Notes under the pieces: generated by a model
Database searches by the model: none
What the model saw: the letters and a program-made list of their open reading frames with translations, nothing else
Told to the model about the DNA's origin: nothing
Made by a program: the position numbers and the translations under genes
Assembly (NCBI GenBank): GCA_029933125.1
Contig: JAOZOU010000001.1
Coordinates: forward strand, 380,073-444,072
DNA from: a bacterium
GTDB lineage: Bacteria > Arandabacterota > Arandabacteria > Arandabacterales > Arandabacteraceae
Direction: 5' to 3'
DNA length: 64,000 bases
Shown: in pieces, positions 16,126 to 24,813 of the stretch
Layout of the letters: every line of letters begins with the position of its first letter
How positions within the stretch are numbered: the stretch's first letter is position 1

Positions 16126-16881
16126 CTACTTCGATAGGTGTGTTCTCAGTCTTCCTCGCAGAAAAAGGATGGCTTTTGAATGTATCTGTGAAACCCTCGA
16201 CTCACTTATTCCGAGAACTTCACCTATCTCCTTCATGCGAAGACCTTCGTAGTAGTAAAGGCCCAATATGCTCCTTTCAGTCTCAGGAAGCTCCTTAATG
16301 GCATCAGCCAGAACCTCTACCAATTCCTCTCTTTCGAGCTTGCTTAAAGGATCTGGCCAAGCACTAGCAGCGTCTTCCTGGGTTATGTCGATTGACAGAT
16401 TGCCATTCTCGAGAAGCTCCTCAAGTGAGTAAAGATCAAGGCTACTCGACGTTGCAAGCAGATGGGAAATCTCGTTTACGTCCAGACCCGATCGCTCAGC
16501 GATCTCATGGTCCTCCGGATATCTGCCCAGCTCGCGCTCAAGCTCGCTGATAGCTCTGCCGACTTGCTTGACCTTGGCCCTTATCGAATAGGGAAGAAAA
16601 TCCTGCTTTCTCAACTCATCAAAGATTGCTCCTCTTATCCTGTAGCGTGCATAGGTTTCAAGCTTTGCTCCCTTCGCAGGCTCATAATCATCAATTGCCT
16701 TTATGAGCCCAACGGTGCCAGCACTTATGAGGTCAGATATATCTACACTTCTGGGAAGAAGTTCTGCGATATCCTGGGCGATGCATCTAACAAGCCACAG
16801 ATACTGCTTTACAATCTCGTCCCGATCGGCAAGAGCTGTGTTTTCCTTCACTGGAGTTCTTATGTGCTCATGATTTTTCAT
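16126..16881 (-). CDS. fliA: Flagellar sigma factor sigma-28
   Basis: 251 residues. Region 2 has DLISAGTVGLIKAIDDYEP and AKLETYARYRIRGAIFDELR, region 3 HEIAERSGLDVNEISHLL, and region 4 has TERSILGLYYYEGLRMKEIG with the helix-turn-helix EVLGISESRVSQIHSKAIL. This is the FliA/WhiG branch of the sigma-70 family, directing RNA polymerase to late flagellar genes (filament, motors, chemotaxis), none of which lie in the window. Located directly after flhF, 9 nt away. No flgM (anti-sigma) gene is recognisable here. Confidence 0.95.
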   Translation of the reverse strand: MKNHEHIRTPVKENTALADRDEIVKQYLWLVRCIAQDIAELLPRSVDISDLISAGTVGLIKAIDDYEPAKGAKLETYARYRIRGAIFDELRKQDFLPYSIRAKVKQVGRAISELERELGRYPEDHEIAERSGLDVNEISHLLATSSSLDLYSLEELLENGNLSIDITQEDAASAWPDPLSKLEREELVEVLADAIKELPETERSILGLYYYEGLRMKEIGEVLGISESRVSQIHSKAILFLRGRLRTHLSK

Positions 16882-16890
16882 CCCGAATCC

Positions 16891-17958
16891 TCAGGCAACT
16901 TCATTCAAACCCTCAAATATCTTTTCGGCAATTACTTCATAGTCAGCAACAAAGATGCCATCGGTAGATCGTGCCCCTCCAGTCACATAGGTCAGGGGTA
17001 CGGCACTCGATAGGGCAACCGAAAGAGCTCCGCCAATACGCGTTGCCTCATCCATCTTTGTAAGCACAAGCCCCATGTTGGGCGAACCAGGGATACATGA
17101 GACAAGGGCGAACATGTTCTGGGGATCCATTGTTGCCTCGATGACCAGATTTAACCGCACTGAGTCAAGGGCCTTACTGAGATCAACAAGTGAACGCAGA
17201 AGGGTATCCTCAATCTTCGAAATGCCTGGCGTATCAACCAGGATTGTTGTTTTGGGATGCTTTTCGATCAATCTCTCAAGATGAGAGCATGAGTCGATAT
17301 GATGAAACTTTGCCTTGAGATTCCTTGCCTCACGCTTAAGCCATATAATGTCTCGCGATGACTTCGGGCCGAGGAAGGCAACTATGGGTCTCGCCTTTCC
17401 TCTGGTTGCACAGCGTCTCGCAACCTTTAGAAGTGAAGTTGTCTTCCCTGAGCCTGAAGGTCCAACAAATATGGAGACACGTTCTGTTGGATTGACAATA
17501 GGTATGCCCTCAAGGATACTCCTCACAAAGCCTTGTTGGGATTGAGCTCTTGCGAGGTCTTCAAGTTTGATGCTGTCCCTTAAGAGCATAGGATCGAAGC
17601 CAGCCGTAAGAAGACCCCTCACAAATGAGTTTGAGCTATCAGGGCACAGATAGGCATCAGCTATTACCGATTCAACTATGTCCTGGAGACGCATCTCTAT
17701 CTGCCTGAGCTCTGAAAGGATGTCGCGATCAAGTTTCCTCATCTCAGTCAGGTTAGTTCGACTATTACTTGGCTTCGCAGAAACCTTTGCCATTTGTTCC
17801 ACCTCCTCGCCCACTGCCGCAACGACTTCGACCAAATCAGCGCGACCCTTGACGCGGCGCCTCGCTGTCCCGAGAACTATAGCCTCAGGACCCATCTCAC
17901 GCTTGATCTGAGTCAGAGCCTCCGGAATAGTTTGGGCTGAGAACTTCTTGATCTTCAT
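16891..17958 (-). CDS. flhF: SRP-type GTPase FlhF
   Basis: 355 residues. The opening MKIKKFSAQTIPEALTQIKR followed by EMGPEAIVLGTARR is characteristic of FlhF. The GTPase has a P-loop GPSGSGKTTSLLK (about 166-178), ILVDTPGISKIED (G3) and LVLTKMDEATRIGG (G4). FlhF marks the pole or site and number of flagella by directing early basal-body assembly at the membrane. The start overlaps the end of flhA by 62 nt. The usual partner flhG/fleN, normally between flhF and fliA, is absent. Confidence 0.95.
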   Translation of the reverse strand: MKIKKFSAQTIPEALTQIKREMGPEAIVLGTARRRVKGRADLVEVVAAVGEEVEQMAKVSAKPSNSRTNLTEMRKLDRDILSELRQIEMRLQDIVESVIADAYLCPDSSNSFVRGLLTAGFDPMLLRDSIKLEDLARAQSQQGFVRSILEGIPIVNPTERVSIFVGPSGSGKTTSLLKVARRCATRGKARPIVAFLGPKSSRDIIWLKREARNLKAKFHHIDSCSHLERLIEKHPKTTILVDTPGISKIEDTLLRSLVDLSKALDSVRLNLVIEATMDPQNMFALVSCIPGSPNMGLVLTKMDEATRIGGALSVALSSAVPLTYVTGGARSTDGIFVADYEVIAEKIFEGLNEVA

Positions 17959-20017
17959 CGAATCTCACCATCCCTACTGAATGCACTTCACAGTCAGTTG
18001 TTATTTCACCAAACGAGATTACTGTTACCTTCGGCAGGCTACTTTCTATAAGACGCTTAAGCGCTAGTCTGACATTGGGAGAGCAGATGATGATCGGTCT
18101 GTGATTGCTTGCAAGCATGCTCCTCGAGACTTTCTCGACAGCTTTGATAACTTGCTGAGCAGTCTGGGGTTCAAGTACGGCAGCTATACCACTCCGCGTT
18201 ACTTGAATCGAATCAGCAACGATCTGCTCTATTTTAGGATCAACGGTGGCCGCATAAATGACACCGTCGCTGCTCTCACACATGTTACAAATTGTTCGCT
18301 GAAGCGAGGAGCGCACATATTCTGAAAGCACATCTATGTCCTTGGTATGAGGAGCATAGTCAGCCAATGTTTCTATAATCGTTAGGGCGTCCTTGATCGG
18401 AATCTGTTCTCTGAGAAGGTTTTGCATCACCCTGTGGACAGTGCCTAGGTTCACAGCCTGTGGGATCGCTTCTTCGATTGCTGCTGGATAATCCTTCTTG
18501 AGGGAATCGATGATATTCTGAACATCCTGTCTGCTTAGGATTTCGCTTGCATGAGCTTTTATCACCTCTGAAAGATGGGTGCCGAGAGCAACAGGTGCTT
18601 CGACGACTGTGAGCCCCATACCTTCAGCCTTGTCTTTCTCACGGGGGTGTATCCACTTTGCCATAAGGCCAAAGGCAGGATCACGCGTTTCCTCTCCTTC
18701 TATCTCATCAAGCATATCCTTTGTGCCAATGACGAGGTACTTGCCTGGGTAAACTTCTCCTTTTGCAACCCTTGCTCCTTTGAGCCTTATCTCATATTCA
18801 TACGGCCTGAGCTTGACATCATCCCTTATTCGTATCGGGGGAACAACGAGCCCCATATCGACTGCTATCTGTCGTCTCAATCCCTTTATTCTTTCAAGGA
18901 AGTCACCACCTTCTGCCGGATCAACCATGGAGATGAGTCCATAGCCAATCGTCACCTCGAGGCGATCAACCTTGACGAGATCCTCAAGTGCTTCCTGCTT
19001 CTTTTCCTTCGGCTTAGGAGCTTCTTCCTTAGGCTCAACTGCTGTTTTCCTCGTCTTGTATCTGGCGTAGCCAGCGCTGGCAGCAACAGAGCCGAGCAGG
19101 AGAAATGGCACAGTTGGAAGACCAGGTACAAATGCAAGTACTACAAGGGTTGCTCCCACTATCGCCAGCGGCTTATATCCTGAGAACAGCTGAGTACCAA
19201 TGTCCACGCCAAGGTTCGACTGGGCAGCTGCTCTGCTCACAACTATTCCAGCGGATGTCGATACGATGAGAGCCGGAACCTGGGTGACAAGCCCATCACC
19301 TATGGTCAGTCGCGTGTATGTGCGAACAGCCTCGCCAAGAGGCATACCCTGCTGGAGAACTCCGATTGCCAGTCCGCCAATTATGTTTACGATATTGATG
19401 ATGATGCCAGCAATTGCATCACCTCTTACGAACTTGCTAGCTCCGTCCATCGCTCCATAGAAATCTGCCTCTCGGGTTATCTCAGCCCGTCTCCTCATCG
19501 CCTCCTTATCGTCGATGAGACCAGCATTGAGATCTGCATCAATACTCATTTGCTTACCCGGCATTGCATCGAGCGTAAATCTTGCGCTCACCTCGGCATT
19601 ACGCTGAGTACCGCGCACAACAACCACATACTGAATAACTACAATGATTACGAAGATGACAAATCCAACCACATAGTTACCCTTTACAACAAAGGAGCCA
19701 AAAGCCGAGATAACTTCACCAGCATTTGCCTGTCCAAGAATGAGCCTGGTTGATGCCACATTGAGTGAGAGTCTGAAAAGGGTTACAACGAGCATGAGGC
19801 TCGGGAAGACAGAAAGCTCAAGGGGAGCCGTCACATAGATGGCAGTGAGAAGTAAGACAAGCGAGAATGCAATATTGAAGGATAGAAGGACGTCAAGCAG
19901 GAAAGTTGGAAGAGGCACTATCATGATGCCAATGATTGAGATTACGCAGATGGCAAAAACAACATCACCATGCCTCAGCAATCCATTTTGTGGTCCCAAA
20001 GTCATTGGTGTCGCCAC
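17897..20017 (-). CDS. flhA: Flagellar type III export gate protein FlhA
   Basis: 706 residues, normal length. Start is GTG 20017 behind GGGAGAAGG, immediately after the flhB stop. About eight membrane segments in the first 320 residues (ISIIGIMIVPLPTFLLDVLL, FPSLMLVVTLFRLSLNVAST and others), including the conserved cytoplasmic FHIPEP-type loop region (MPGKQMSIDADLNAGLIDD). The C-terminal cytoplasmic export domain from about 370 onward shows IGYGLISMVDPAEGGDFLER, IRIRDDVKLRPYEYEIRLKG and RDPAFGLMAKWI. Forms the export gate ring with FlhB, FliP, FliQ and FliR. Confidence 0.97.
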   Translation of the reverse strand: MATPMTLGPQNGLLRHGDVVFAICVISIIGIMIVPLPTFLLDVLLSFNIAFSLVLLLTAIYVTAPLELSVFPSLMLVVTLFRLSLNVASTRLILGQANAGEVISAFGSFVVKGNYVVGFVIFVIIVVIQYVVVVRGTQRNAEVSARFTLDAMPGKQMSIDADLNAGLIDDKEAMRRRAEITREADFYGAMDGASKFVRGDAIAGIIINIVNIIGGLAIGVLQQGMPLGEAVRTYTRLTIGDGLVTQVPALIVSTSAGIVVSRAAAQSNLGVDIGTQLFSGYKPLAIVGATLVVLAFVPGLPTVPFLLLGSVAASAGYARYKTRKTAVEPKEEAPKPKEKKQEALEDLVKVDRLEVTIGYGLISMVDPAEGGDFLERIKGLRRQIAVDMGLVVPPIRIRDDVKLRPYEYEIRLKGARVAKGEVYPGKYLVIGTKDMLDEIEGEETRDPAFGLMAKWIHPREKDKAEGMGLTVVEAPVALGTHLSEVIKAHASEILSRQDVQNIIDSLKKDYPAAIEEAIPQAVNLGTVHRVMQNLLREQIPIKDALTIIETLADYAPHTKDIDVLSEYVRSSLQRTICNMCESSDGVIYAATVDPKIEQIVADSIQVTRSGIAAVLEPQTAQQVIKAVEKVSRSMLASNHRPIIICSPNVRLALKRLIESSLPKVTVISFGEITTDCEVHSVGMVRFDEDQEVLSPNYSGGSDSDQA

Positions 20018-21112
20018 TTAACCTTCTCCCTTTGTTTGGGTTCCGATTACCGAATCAACTTTGTTCTTGAGTCTGTAAACATAGCTCAGCACTTCAGCTA
20101 CTGCTCGATAGAGACTTTCGGGTATCTCAGCACCAACCTCAACAAGCTCATAGAGACTATGGGCAAGAGCTCTGTTCTCATAGATTGGGATACCATGCTT
20201 AATTGCAATTTCCTTTATCTTTTCGGCAATCAGGCGCTTGCCCTTCGCAACGACCATTGGCGCATTCATGGTTTCGCCATCGTATTTGAGAGCTACAGCA
20301 ATGTGAACCGGATTGGTGACAACGACGTCAGCCGTAGGCACTGCATTCATCATCCTCCGCCTTGCAAGCTCTTTCTGTGCCGCCCTTATTCGGCTCTTTA
20401 TGAGGGGACTTCCTTCGAGTTCCTTGTATTCTTCCTTAAGCTCGTGTTTGGTCATCATGAGACTTTTAGTGTGCTGGCGGCGCTGATAGGCGTAATCCGC
20501 CATGCCAAGAATAGCCAAGATCAAACCGGCTTTAAGGCTAGCAACGAATGCCTGCTTGGCAAGAAAGCCAATTGTATCTCCGATGCCACAGTCACCGAGG
20601 GAGAGATACCCATTTATCCCATTCTTTATGGAATGGTAGAAAACCAATCCAACGAGAAGGGCTTTGGCTGAGTTTATTGCAACCATAACAAGGGATCTCA
20701 TGGAGAAAAGGCGCTTGAAGCCGGAGATAGGATTTATTTTTTCGAGCGATGGTGTTATGGGCTCGGTTGAGACAAGGAAACCAACCTGCATGAAATTAGC
20801 CGCAAGCGCTATTGAAACGATCACCAGCATAAACGGAGCGAGAATCCTTATGCCACCCACTATGGTTTCAATGGCAATCAATCGCACATCATCAGCGCTT
20901 TCAATAAGAGGAATGCTTGAAAAGCTCTTGATTGTAAATTCCGAAGCCGCACGTGTTATCCAGGGGAGAAGCAGCTTGAGAGCTACTATCCCACCAATAA
21001 CGACTGCAGCCGATGTGAGCTCTGTACTTCTTGCAACCTTTCCTTTCTCTCGCGCTTTTTCGCGTTTGCGATGAGTTGGTTGCTCAGTTCTTTGTTCCTG
21101 CGATTCCTCCAT
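20018..21112 (-). CDS. flhB: Flagellar export switch protein FlhB
   Basis: 364 residues. N-terminal basic segment TEQPTHRKREKAREKGKVAR, four membrane helices, then the cytoplasmic switch domain. The autocleavage site reads NPVH (Asn267-Pro268) in VVVTNPVHIAVALKYD instead of the more common NPTH; Asn and Pro needed for cleavage are kept. C-terminal RLIAEKIKEIAIKHGIPIYE and VAEVLSYVYRLK match FlhB. Switches export from rod/hook to filament substrates with FliK. Its stop codon is directly followed by the flhA GTG. Confidence 0.96.
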   Translation of the reverse strand: MEESQEQRTEQPTHRKREKAREKGKVARSTELTSAAVVIGGIVALKLLLPWITRAASEFTIKSFSSIPLIESADDVRLIAIETIVGGIRILAPFMLVIVSIALAANFMQVGFLVSTEPITPSLEKINPISGFKRLFSMRSLVMVAINSAKALLVGLVFYHSIKNGINGYLSLGDCGIGDTIGFLAKQAFVASLKAGLILAILGMADYAYQRRQHTKSLMMTKHELKEEYKELEGSPLIKSRIRAAQKELARRRMMNAVPTADVVVTNPVHIAVALKYDGETMNAPMVVAKGKRLIAEKIKEIAIKHGIPIYENRALAHSLYELVEVGAEIPESLYRAVAEVLSYVYRLKNKVDSVIGTQTKGEG

Positions 21113-21116
21113 TTAT

Positions 21117-21893
21117 TTAGCCGCCTCCTATGGCAGTCAGTATGTTCTTAAGATCTGCGTTTGTCCCAAGGATTCCCTTGGCAAGCACATATGCAAAGTA
21201 GGGGATTGAGATTGCAAGCATTGCCAGCCCCATGCTTATCTTCAGAGGAAAACCAACAACAAAGATGTTCATCTGAGGAACTGTCTTGGCAAGCAAGGCA
21301 AGTCCAACCTCAACCATGAAAATCGCACTAAGTACTGGCATCGCAACCCTTACAGCTAGCGTGAATATCCCTGCTGTTGCGAGTATAAGCTGTTTTGCTC
21401 CCTCACCACTCAGCGCTGTTACCGAGGGGGGAACCAGACTATAGCTGGCTCTGAAACTACTGAGCATTATGTGGTGTCCGTTCATAGCAAGGAAGAGCAC
21501 AATCGCAAGTAAGCCTTGAAATCTTCCAATGACTGAGACATCTGTTCTCGAAATGGGATCGAACAGCGTCGAAGAAGCAAATCCCATCTGGAGCCCCACA
21601 ACGTGGCCTGCGAATTGGACTCCGTGGAGAAAGAAGTTGCAGACAAAGCCTATCATCAACCCGATGAGAACCTCTCTGATTCCTAGAAGCATGTAGGTGA
21701 AACTTGGAAATTGTGGAAGTCTGGCATTTGAACTTAGAAGTGGCATCAGAGCAAATGCAAATATAAGCGAAACCCAAACCTTCACAATCTTTGGCAGAAA
21801 TTGCGAGCCAAAGACAGGTGCAACAAAGACGAATCCACTTACTCTGAGAAAACAGAGTAAGAGCAGTTCAGGCTTTATGGTTGCTAGCTCCAT
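21117..21893 (-). CDS. fliR: Flagellar export protein FliR
   Basis: 258 residues, six or so membrane helices. Family features: LLCFLRVSGFVFVAPVFGSQ at the N-terminus, LLGIREVLIGLMIGFVCNF, GVQFAGHVVGLQMGFASST and the C-terminal KTVPQMNIFVVGFPLKISMG. Forms the export-gate core helix with FliP and FliQ. ATG 21893 is preceded by AGGAAGATAAGCG; 3 nt from fliQ. Confidence 0.96.
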   Translation of the reverse strand: MELATIKPELLLLCFLRVSGFVFVAPVFGSQFLPKIVKVWVSLIFAFALMPLLSSNARLPQFPSFTYMLLGIREVLIGLMIGFVCNFFLHGVQFAGHVVGLQMGFASSTLFDPISRTDVSVIGRFQGLLAIVLFLAMNGHHIMLSSFRASYSLVPPSVTALSGEGAKQLILATAGIFTLAVRVAMPVLSAIFMVEVGLALLAKTVPQMNIFVVGFPLKISMGLAMLAISIPYFAYVLAKGILGTNADLKNILTAIGGG

Positions 21894-21896
21894 CGC

Positions 21897-22166
21897 TTAT
21901 CTTCCTGCGGTTATCATCTTCTCAAATGCTAGAAGTGAAAATCCTGTCAGCCTTGAGATTATCCATGGCATAAAGAGTACAAGAGCTACCGCAACTGCAA
22001 CGATCTTGGGAATGAATGTCAGAGTCATTTCGTGAATCTGGGTAACCGCCTGTATGAGCCCGATGATAAGTCCAGTCAAGAGGCCAAAGAGCAGCATAGG
22101 CCCTGCAACTGAAAGACAGGTAAACACAGCCTGCTTGGCTATTTCCTGACAAAGCTCTTGCGTCAT
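21897..22166 (-). CDS. fliQ: Flagellar export protein FliQ
   Basis: 89 residues from ATG 22166 (TAGGAGGTCAGCA before it), the usual FliQ size. An upstream in-frame ATG at 22226 would overlap fliP and lacks support. Two membrane helices: AGPMLLFGLLTGLIIGLIQA, with VTQIHEMTLTFIPKIVAV conserved, and ALVLFMPWII. Component of the FliPQR gate. Confidence 0.96.
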   Translation of the reverse strand: MTQELCQEIAKQAVFTCLSVAGPMLLFGLLTGLIIGLIQAVTQIHEMTLTFIPKIVAVAVALVLFMPWIISRLTGFSLLAFEKMITAGR

Positions 22167-22176
22167 TGCTGACCTC

Positions 22177-22941
22177 CTAAGCGAATCCTGTAACAGTTGA
22201 CTGAACAACGAGACGCCAACCATCAACGAGGACGAAAAGCAATATCTTTAGAGGAAGTGAAATCATTACGGGCGGAACCATCATCATACCCATTGACATG
22301 AGTACACTAGCCACAGCCATGTCTATTACCATGAATGGAAGAAAGAGGAAGAAACCGATCTGAAAAGCTGTCTTGAGCTCACTGGTTATGAAGGCGGGGA
22401 TAAGAACATAAGTCGGGATGCCGGACCTATTCTCAGGTTGGGGAAGATTCGCCATCTGAACAAACAAAGCAAGATCCTTCTCACGAACGTGCTTGAACAT
22501 GAATTCGCGGATAGGCTGGATGGATCTTGCAAGAGCTTCCTGCTCAGTTATCTCACCATGGGTCAGGGGCTGGATGGCATTGGTATTGATATCCGTCCAG
22601 ACTGGCATCATAACGAAATATGTAAGAAAGAGAGCAAGCCCAACGAGAAGCTGGCTTGGTGGCATCTGATGTGTACCAAGAGCATGTTTGAGGAAAGAAA
22701 GCACCACAACTATCCTTGTAAATGAGGTGACCATCACCATAATCGCGGGCGCGAGCGACAGGATTGTGAGGAAGAATATGATTCTTATTGGCAGAGATAT
22801 CTTGCTAGCGCTGTCACCAAGATCGACACTAATGGTCGGGGTTGCGGCAGAGGCTGAAGCAGATGAGATCACTAGCAAGAGTCCTATGGCAACCAGCACT
22901 GTCGCTGGGAAATTTCCTCTTAAGATCTTCGCCGTCCTCAT
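22177..22941 (-). CDS. fliP: Flagellar export protein FliP
   Basis: 254 residues. Signal-type first helix (VLVAIGLLLVISSASASAAT), then the FliP signature LTILSLAPAIMVMVTSFTRI, VVVLSFLKHALGTHQMPPSQ, and C-terminal VLIPAFITSELKTAFQIGFF plus MGMMMVPPVMISLPLKILLF. Forms the export gate pentamer. Separated by 3 nt from fliO and 10 nt from fliQ. Confidence 0.96.
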   Translation of the reverse strand: MRTAKILRGNFPATVLVAIGLLLVISSASASAATPTISVDLGDSASKISLPIRIIFFLTILSLAPAIMVMVTSFTRIVVVLSFLKHALGTHQMPPSQLLVGLALFLTYFVMMPVWTDINTNAIQPLTHGEITEQEALARSIQPIREFMFKHVREKDLALFVQMANLPQPENRSGIPTYVLIPAFITSELKTAFQIGFFLFLPFMVIDMAVASVLMSMGMMMVPPVMISLPLKILLFVLVDGWRLVVQSTVTGFA

Positions 22942-22944
22942 CGT

Positions 22945-23445
22945 TTAGCCCCTATCAGCAAATCCCAGAGCTCCAAGAAGACTCCTCTTGAAGGATCTTT
23001 CATCCCTCTGTGCCTTCCTTATTCCCTCGAGATCCTGTTCCGAGAGATCTGCAAGGTGGCTTATTTGTGAATCAGTAACCCCGACAACCATGGTTCTGTT
23101 TGCGACCTTAAGGATGTAAATCGCCTTCTTGGGCGCTATGTGCTGCTTATGAAGCACACTTATTGCCCCATCCACCAGCCTGCCTGCCCCGGTCTTGCCA
23201 GAAAGGCGCTTCAACGCATAGACACCGCCGTAGAGGAGTGCTACCAGGAAAGCAAGCGAAAGAATCACCTTGGCAATCATTCCTCCTGTAGCTGTGCCCG
23301 GGGTTGCGAGACCTTGCATTTCTGAACCTGGGTCGGCTCTCAAAGCCTTACCTCCGAATTGGCCTGCCACAAGCACAAGCACTACAACAAAGGCAAGCAG
23401 TAGCAATCTCTTGTGTTTCATGACTCCGGAGAAGACCTTCTTCAT
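22945..23445 (-). CDS. fliO: Flagellar biosynthesis protein FliO
   Basis: 166 residues. Two hydrophobic segments: an N-terminal one (LLLLAFVVVLVLVAGQFGG), possibly a signal anchor, and MIAKVILSLAFLVALLYGGV, followed by the FliO cytoplasmic domain ALKRLSGK, ISVLHKQHIAPKKAIYILKV and TMVVGVTDSQISHLADL. FliO stabilises FliP during gate assembly. Overlaps the fliN stop by 4 nt (ATGA). Confidence 0.88.
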   Translation of the reverse strand: MKKVFSGVMKHKRLLLLAFVVVLVLVAGQFGGKALRADPGSEMQGLATPGTATGGMIAKVILSLAFLVALLYGGVYALKRLSGKTGAGRLVDGAISVLHKQHIAPKKAIYILKVANRTMVVGVTDSQISHLADLSEQDLEGIRKAQRDERSFKRSLLGALGFADRG

Positions 23446-23870
23446 TGCTTGCCACCTTCGATGGGATTGATGAGATCGGTGATCCTTACACCAAACCTTC
23501 CATTGACAACGACAACCTCACCTTTACCAAGAAGCCTGCCACCTACGATTATGTCCACGGGTTCATTCGTCGATCGCTCGAGCTGGATCACGGCACCTTC
23601 GCCAAGGTTGATTACTTCCTTGATCAGCATCGTTGTGCGTCCGAGCTCAACCGTGACAGGCAAACTCACATCCATGAGCAAGCCCATGCTTCCCGAAACC
23701 GCTCTTGTCTTGTCTTCAGTTACAGGTTGAAATTCAGCTTTTTTGACTTCACTCGATTCATCAAGGGTTGCCTTTCCTCCATCCTGGGAGGTACTTTCCT
23801 GTGTGAGGCTGGTCTCCACATTCTCAGTTGGTTCTGCGGTCGCCTGTGCATTTTGATTCTCAGCCGACAT
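23442..23870 (-). CDS. fliN: Flagellar motor switch protein FliN
   Basis: 142 residues: an acidic, Gln/Thr-rich N-terminal 60 residues, then a single SpoA domain (MGLLMDVSLPVTVELGRT, IKEVINLGEGAVIQLER, PVDIIVGGRLLGKGEVVVVN, RFGVRITDLI). FliN forms most of the C-ring with FliM and FliG. No CheC-like phosphatase domain, so this is not the FliY type. Overlaps fliM by 11 nt. Confidence 0.95.
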   Translation of the reverse strand: MSAENQNAQATAEPTENVETSLTQESTSQDGGKATLDESSEVKKAEFQPVTEDKTRAVSGSMGLLMDVSLPVTVELGRTTMLIKEVINLGEGAVIQLERSTNEPVDIIVGGRLLGKGEVVVVNGRFGVRITDLINPIEGGKQ

Positions 23871-24783
23871 TCCCCATTCCTCCTTCTACAGGTCGTGTGA
23901 TTTTTACCGCAATTCTTCCACCAAGATTGCCTGGCCTGCCAAGGTAGAGGCAGGTGCCACCAATTGCAATTTCGACTTCGTCATTGACATGGTTATCCAA
24001 GAGGAGTACGTCACCTGGTTCGAGGCTCAGAAGGTGTTTTAGACCAATAAGCGATGGAGACAAACGAGCGCTAACAGTCAGAGGTACATCCTTTAGAAAA
24101 GCCTCCATCCTTGCACGGTTGCCACCGCGCTTCCTCGTTGGCTGCGTCTTTGCAAGGGCCTTGATCACTGGTTCGAACATCAAATAGGGATAGACGATCT
24201 TGAGAGAACCACTGAGCTCGGTAAGCCTCATGCTAAGTGAAACGCTTATGGCTGTATCATTCAGCCCTAAAGATGGTATGAACTCTGGTGTTGAAACATA
24301 GTCACCAGGTATGAAATCGAGATTTTTATAGCTCTTCCACGCCTCCCCAGCACTTTTCACCACCTGATCAACAAATCTCGCAAGGAGTCGCTGTTCAATT
24401 GATGTGAGCTCTCTTGCCTCATCAATGGGTTTGCCTTTTCCCCCCAGAAGCCTGTCAACAATTGCAAAGGCAAATCCTATGTCGATATTGAGAATGCCAA
24501 ATCCTTCAAGGGGTGATGCTGTAAATGTGTAGACGACACAAGGAGATGGGATTTCGCTTAGTACTGCTTCCCAGGATGATTCACCAATCTCAGATATTGT
24601 AACTTCCACGTATTCCCGTAGGAGTCCTGCAAGGACGACACTTAGTTTGCGGGCAAAGTCTCCATGGGAACGCTCAATCAGTCTGATCTGATGTTCAGCC
24701 AGGCGCTTCGCTGAGCCAAAATCCCAAACGTCAACTCTGGTATCTTGCCCAGGGGCACCTGGGTCTACGGCTTTATCACTCAT
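23860..24783 (-). CDS. fliM: Flagellar motor switch protein FliM
   Basis: 307 residues from ATG 24783 with GGGGG before it (GTG 24795 is an alternative). Middle CheC-like domain: HQIRLIERSHGDFARKLSVV, GIGFAFAIVDRLLGG-type motif (DIGFAFAIVDRLLGGKGKP), LTSIEQRLLARFVDQVVK. C-terminal SpoA domain (LEPGDVLLLDNHVNDEVEIA). The typical N-terminal CheY-binding peptide (LSQxEIDALL) is not seen: the first 20 residues read MSDKAVDPGAPGQDTRVDVW. The loss or divergence of that peptide bears on how CheY-P would act. Confidence 0.94.
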   Translation of the reverse strand: MSDKAVDPGAPGQDTRVDVWDFGSAKRLAEHQIRLIERSHGDFARKLSVVLAGLLREYVEVTISEIGESSWEAVLSEIPSPCVVYTFTASPLEGFGILNIDIGFAFAIVDRLLGGKGKPIDEARELTSIEQRLLARFVDQVVKSAGEAWKSYKNLDFIPGDYVSTPEFIPSLGLNDTAISVSLSMRLTELSGSLKIVYPYLMFEPVIKALAKTQPTRKRGGNRARMEAFLKDVPLTVSARLSPSLIGLKHLLSLEPGDVLLLDNHVNDEVEIAIGGTCLYLGRPGNLGGRIAVKITRPVEGGMGNVG

Positions 24784-24813
24784 GCCGACCCCCACTGCTT
24801 ACTTTGATCTCAA

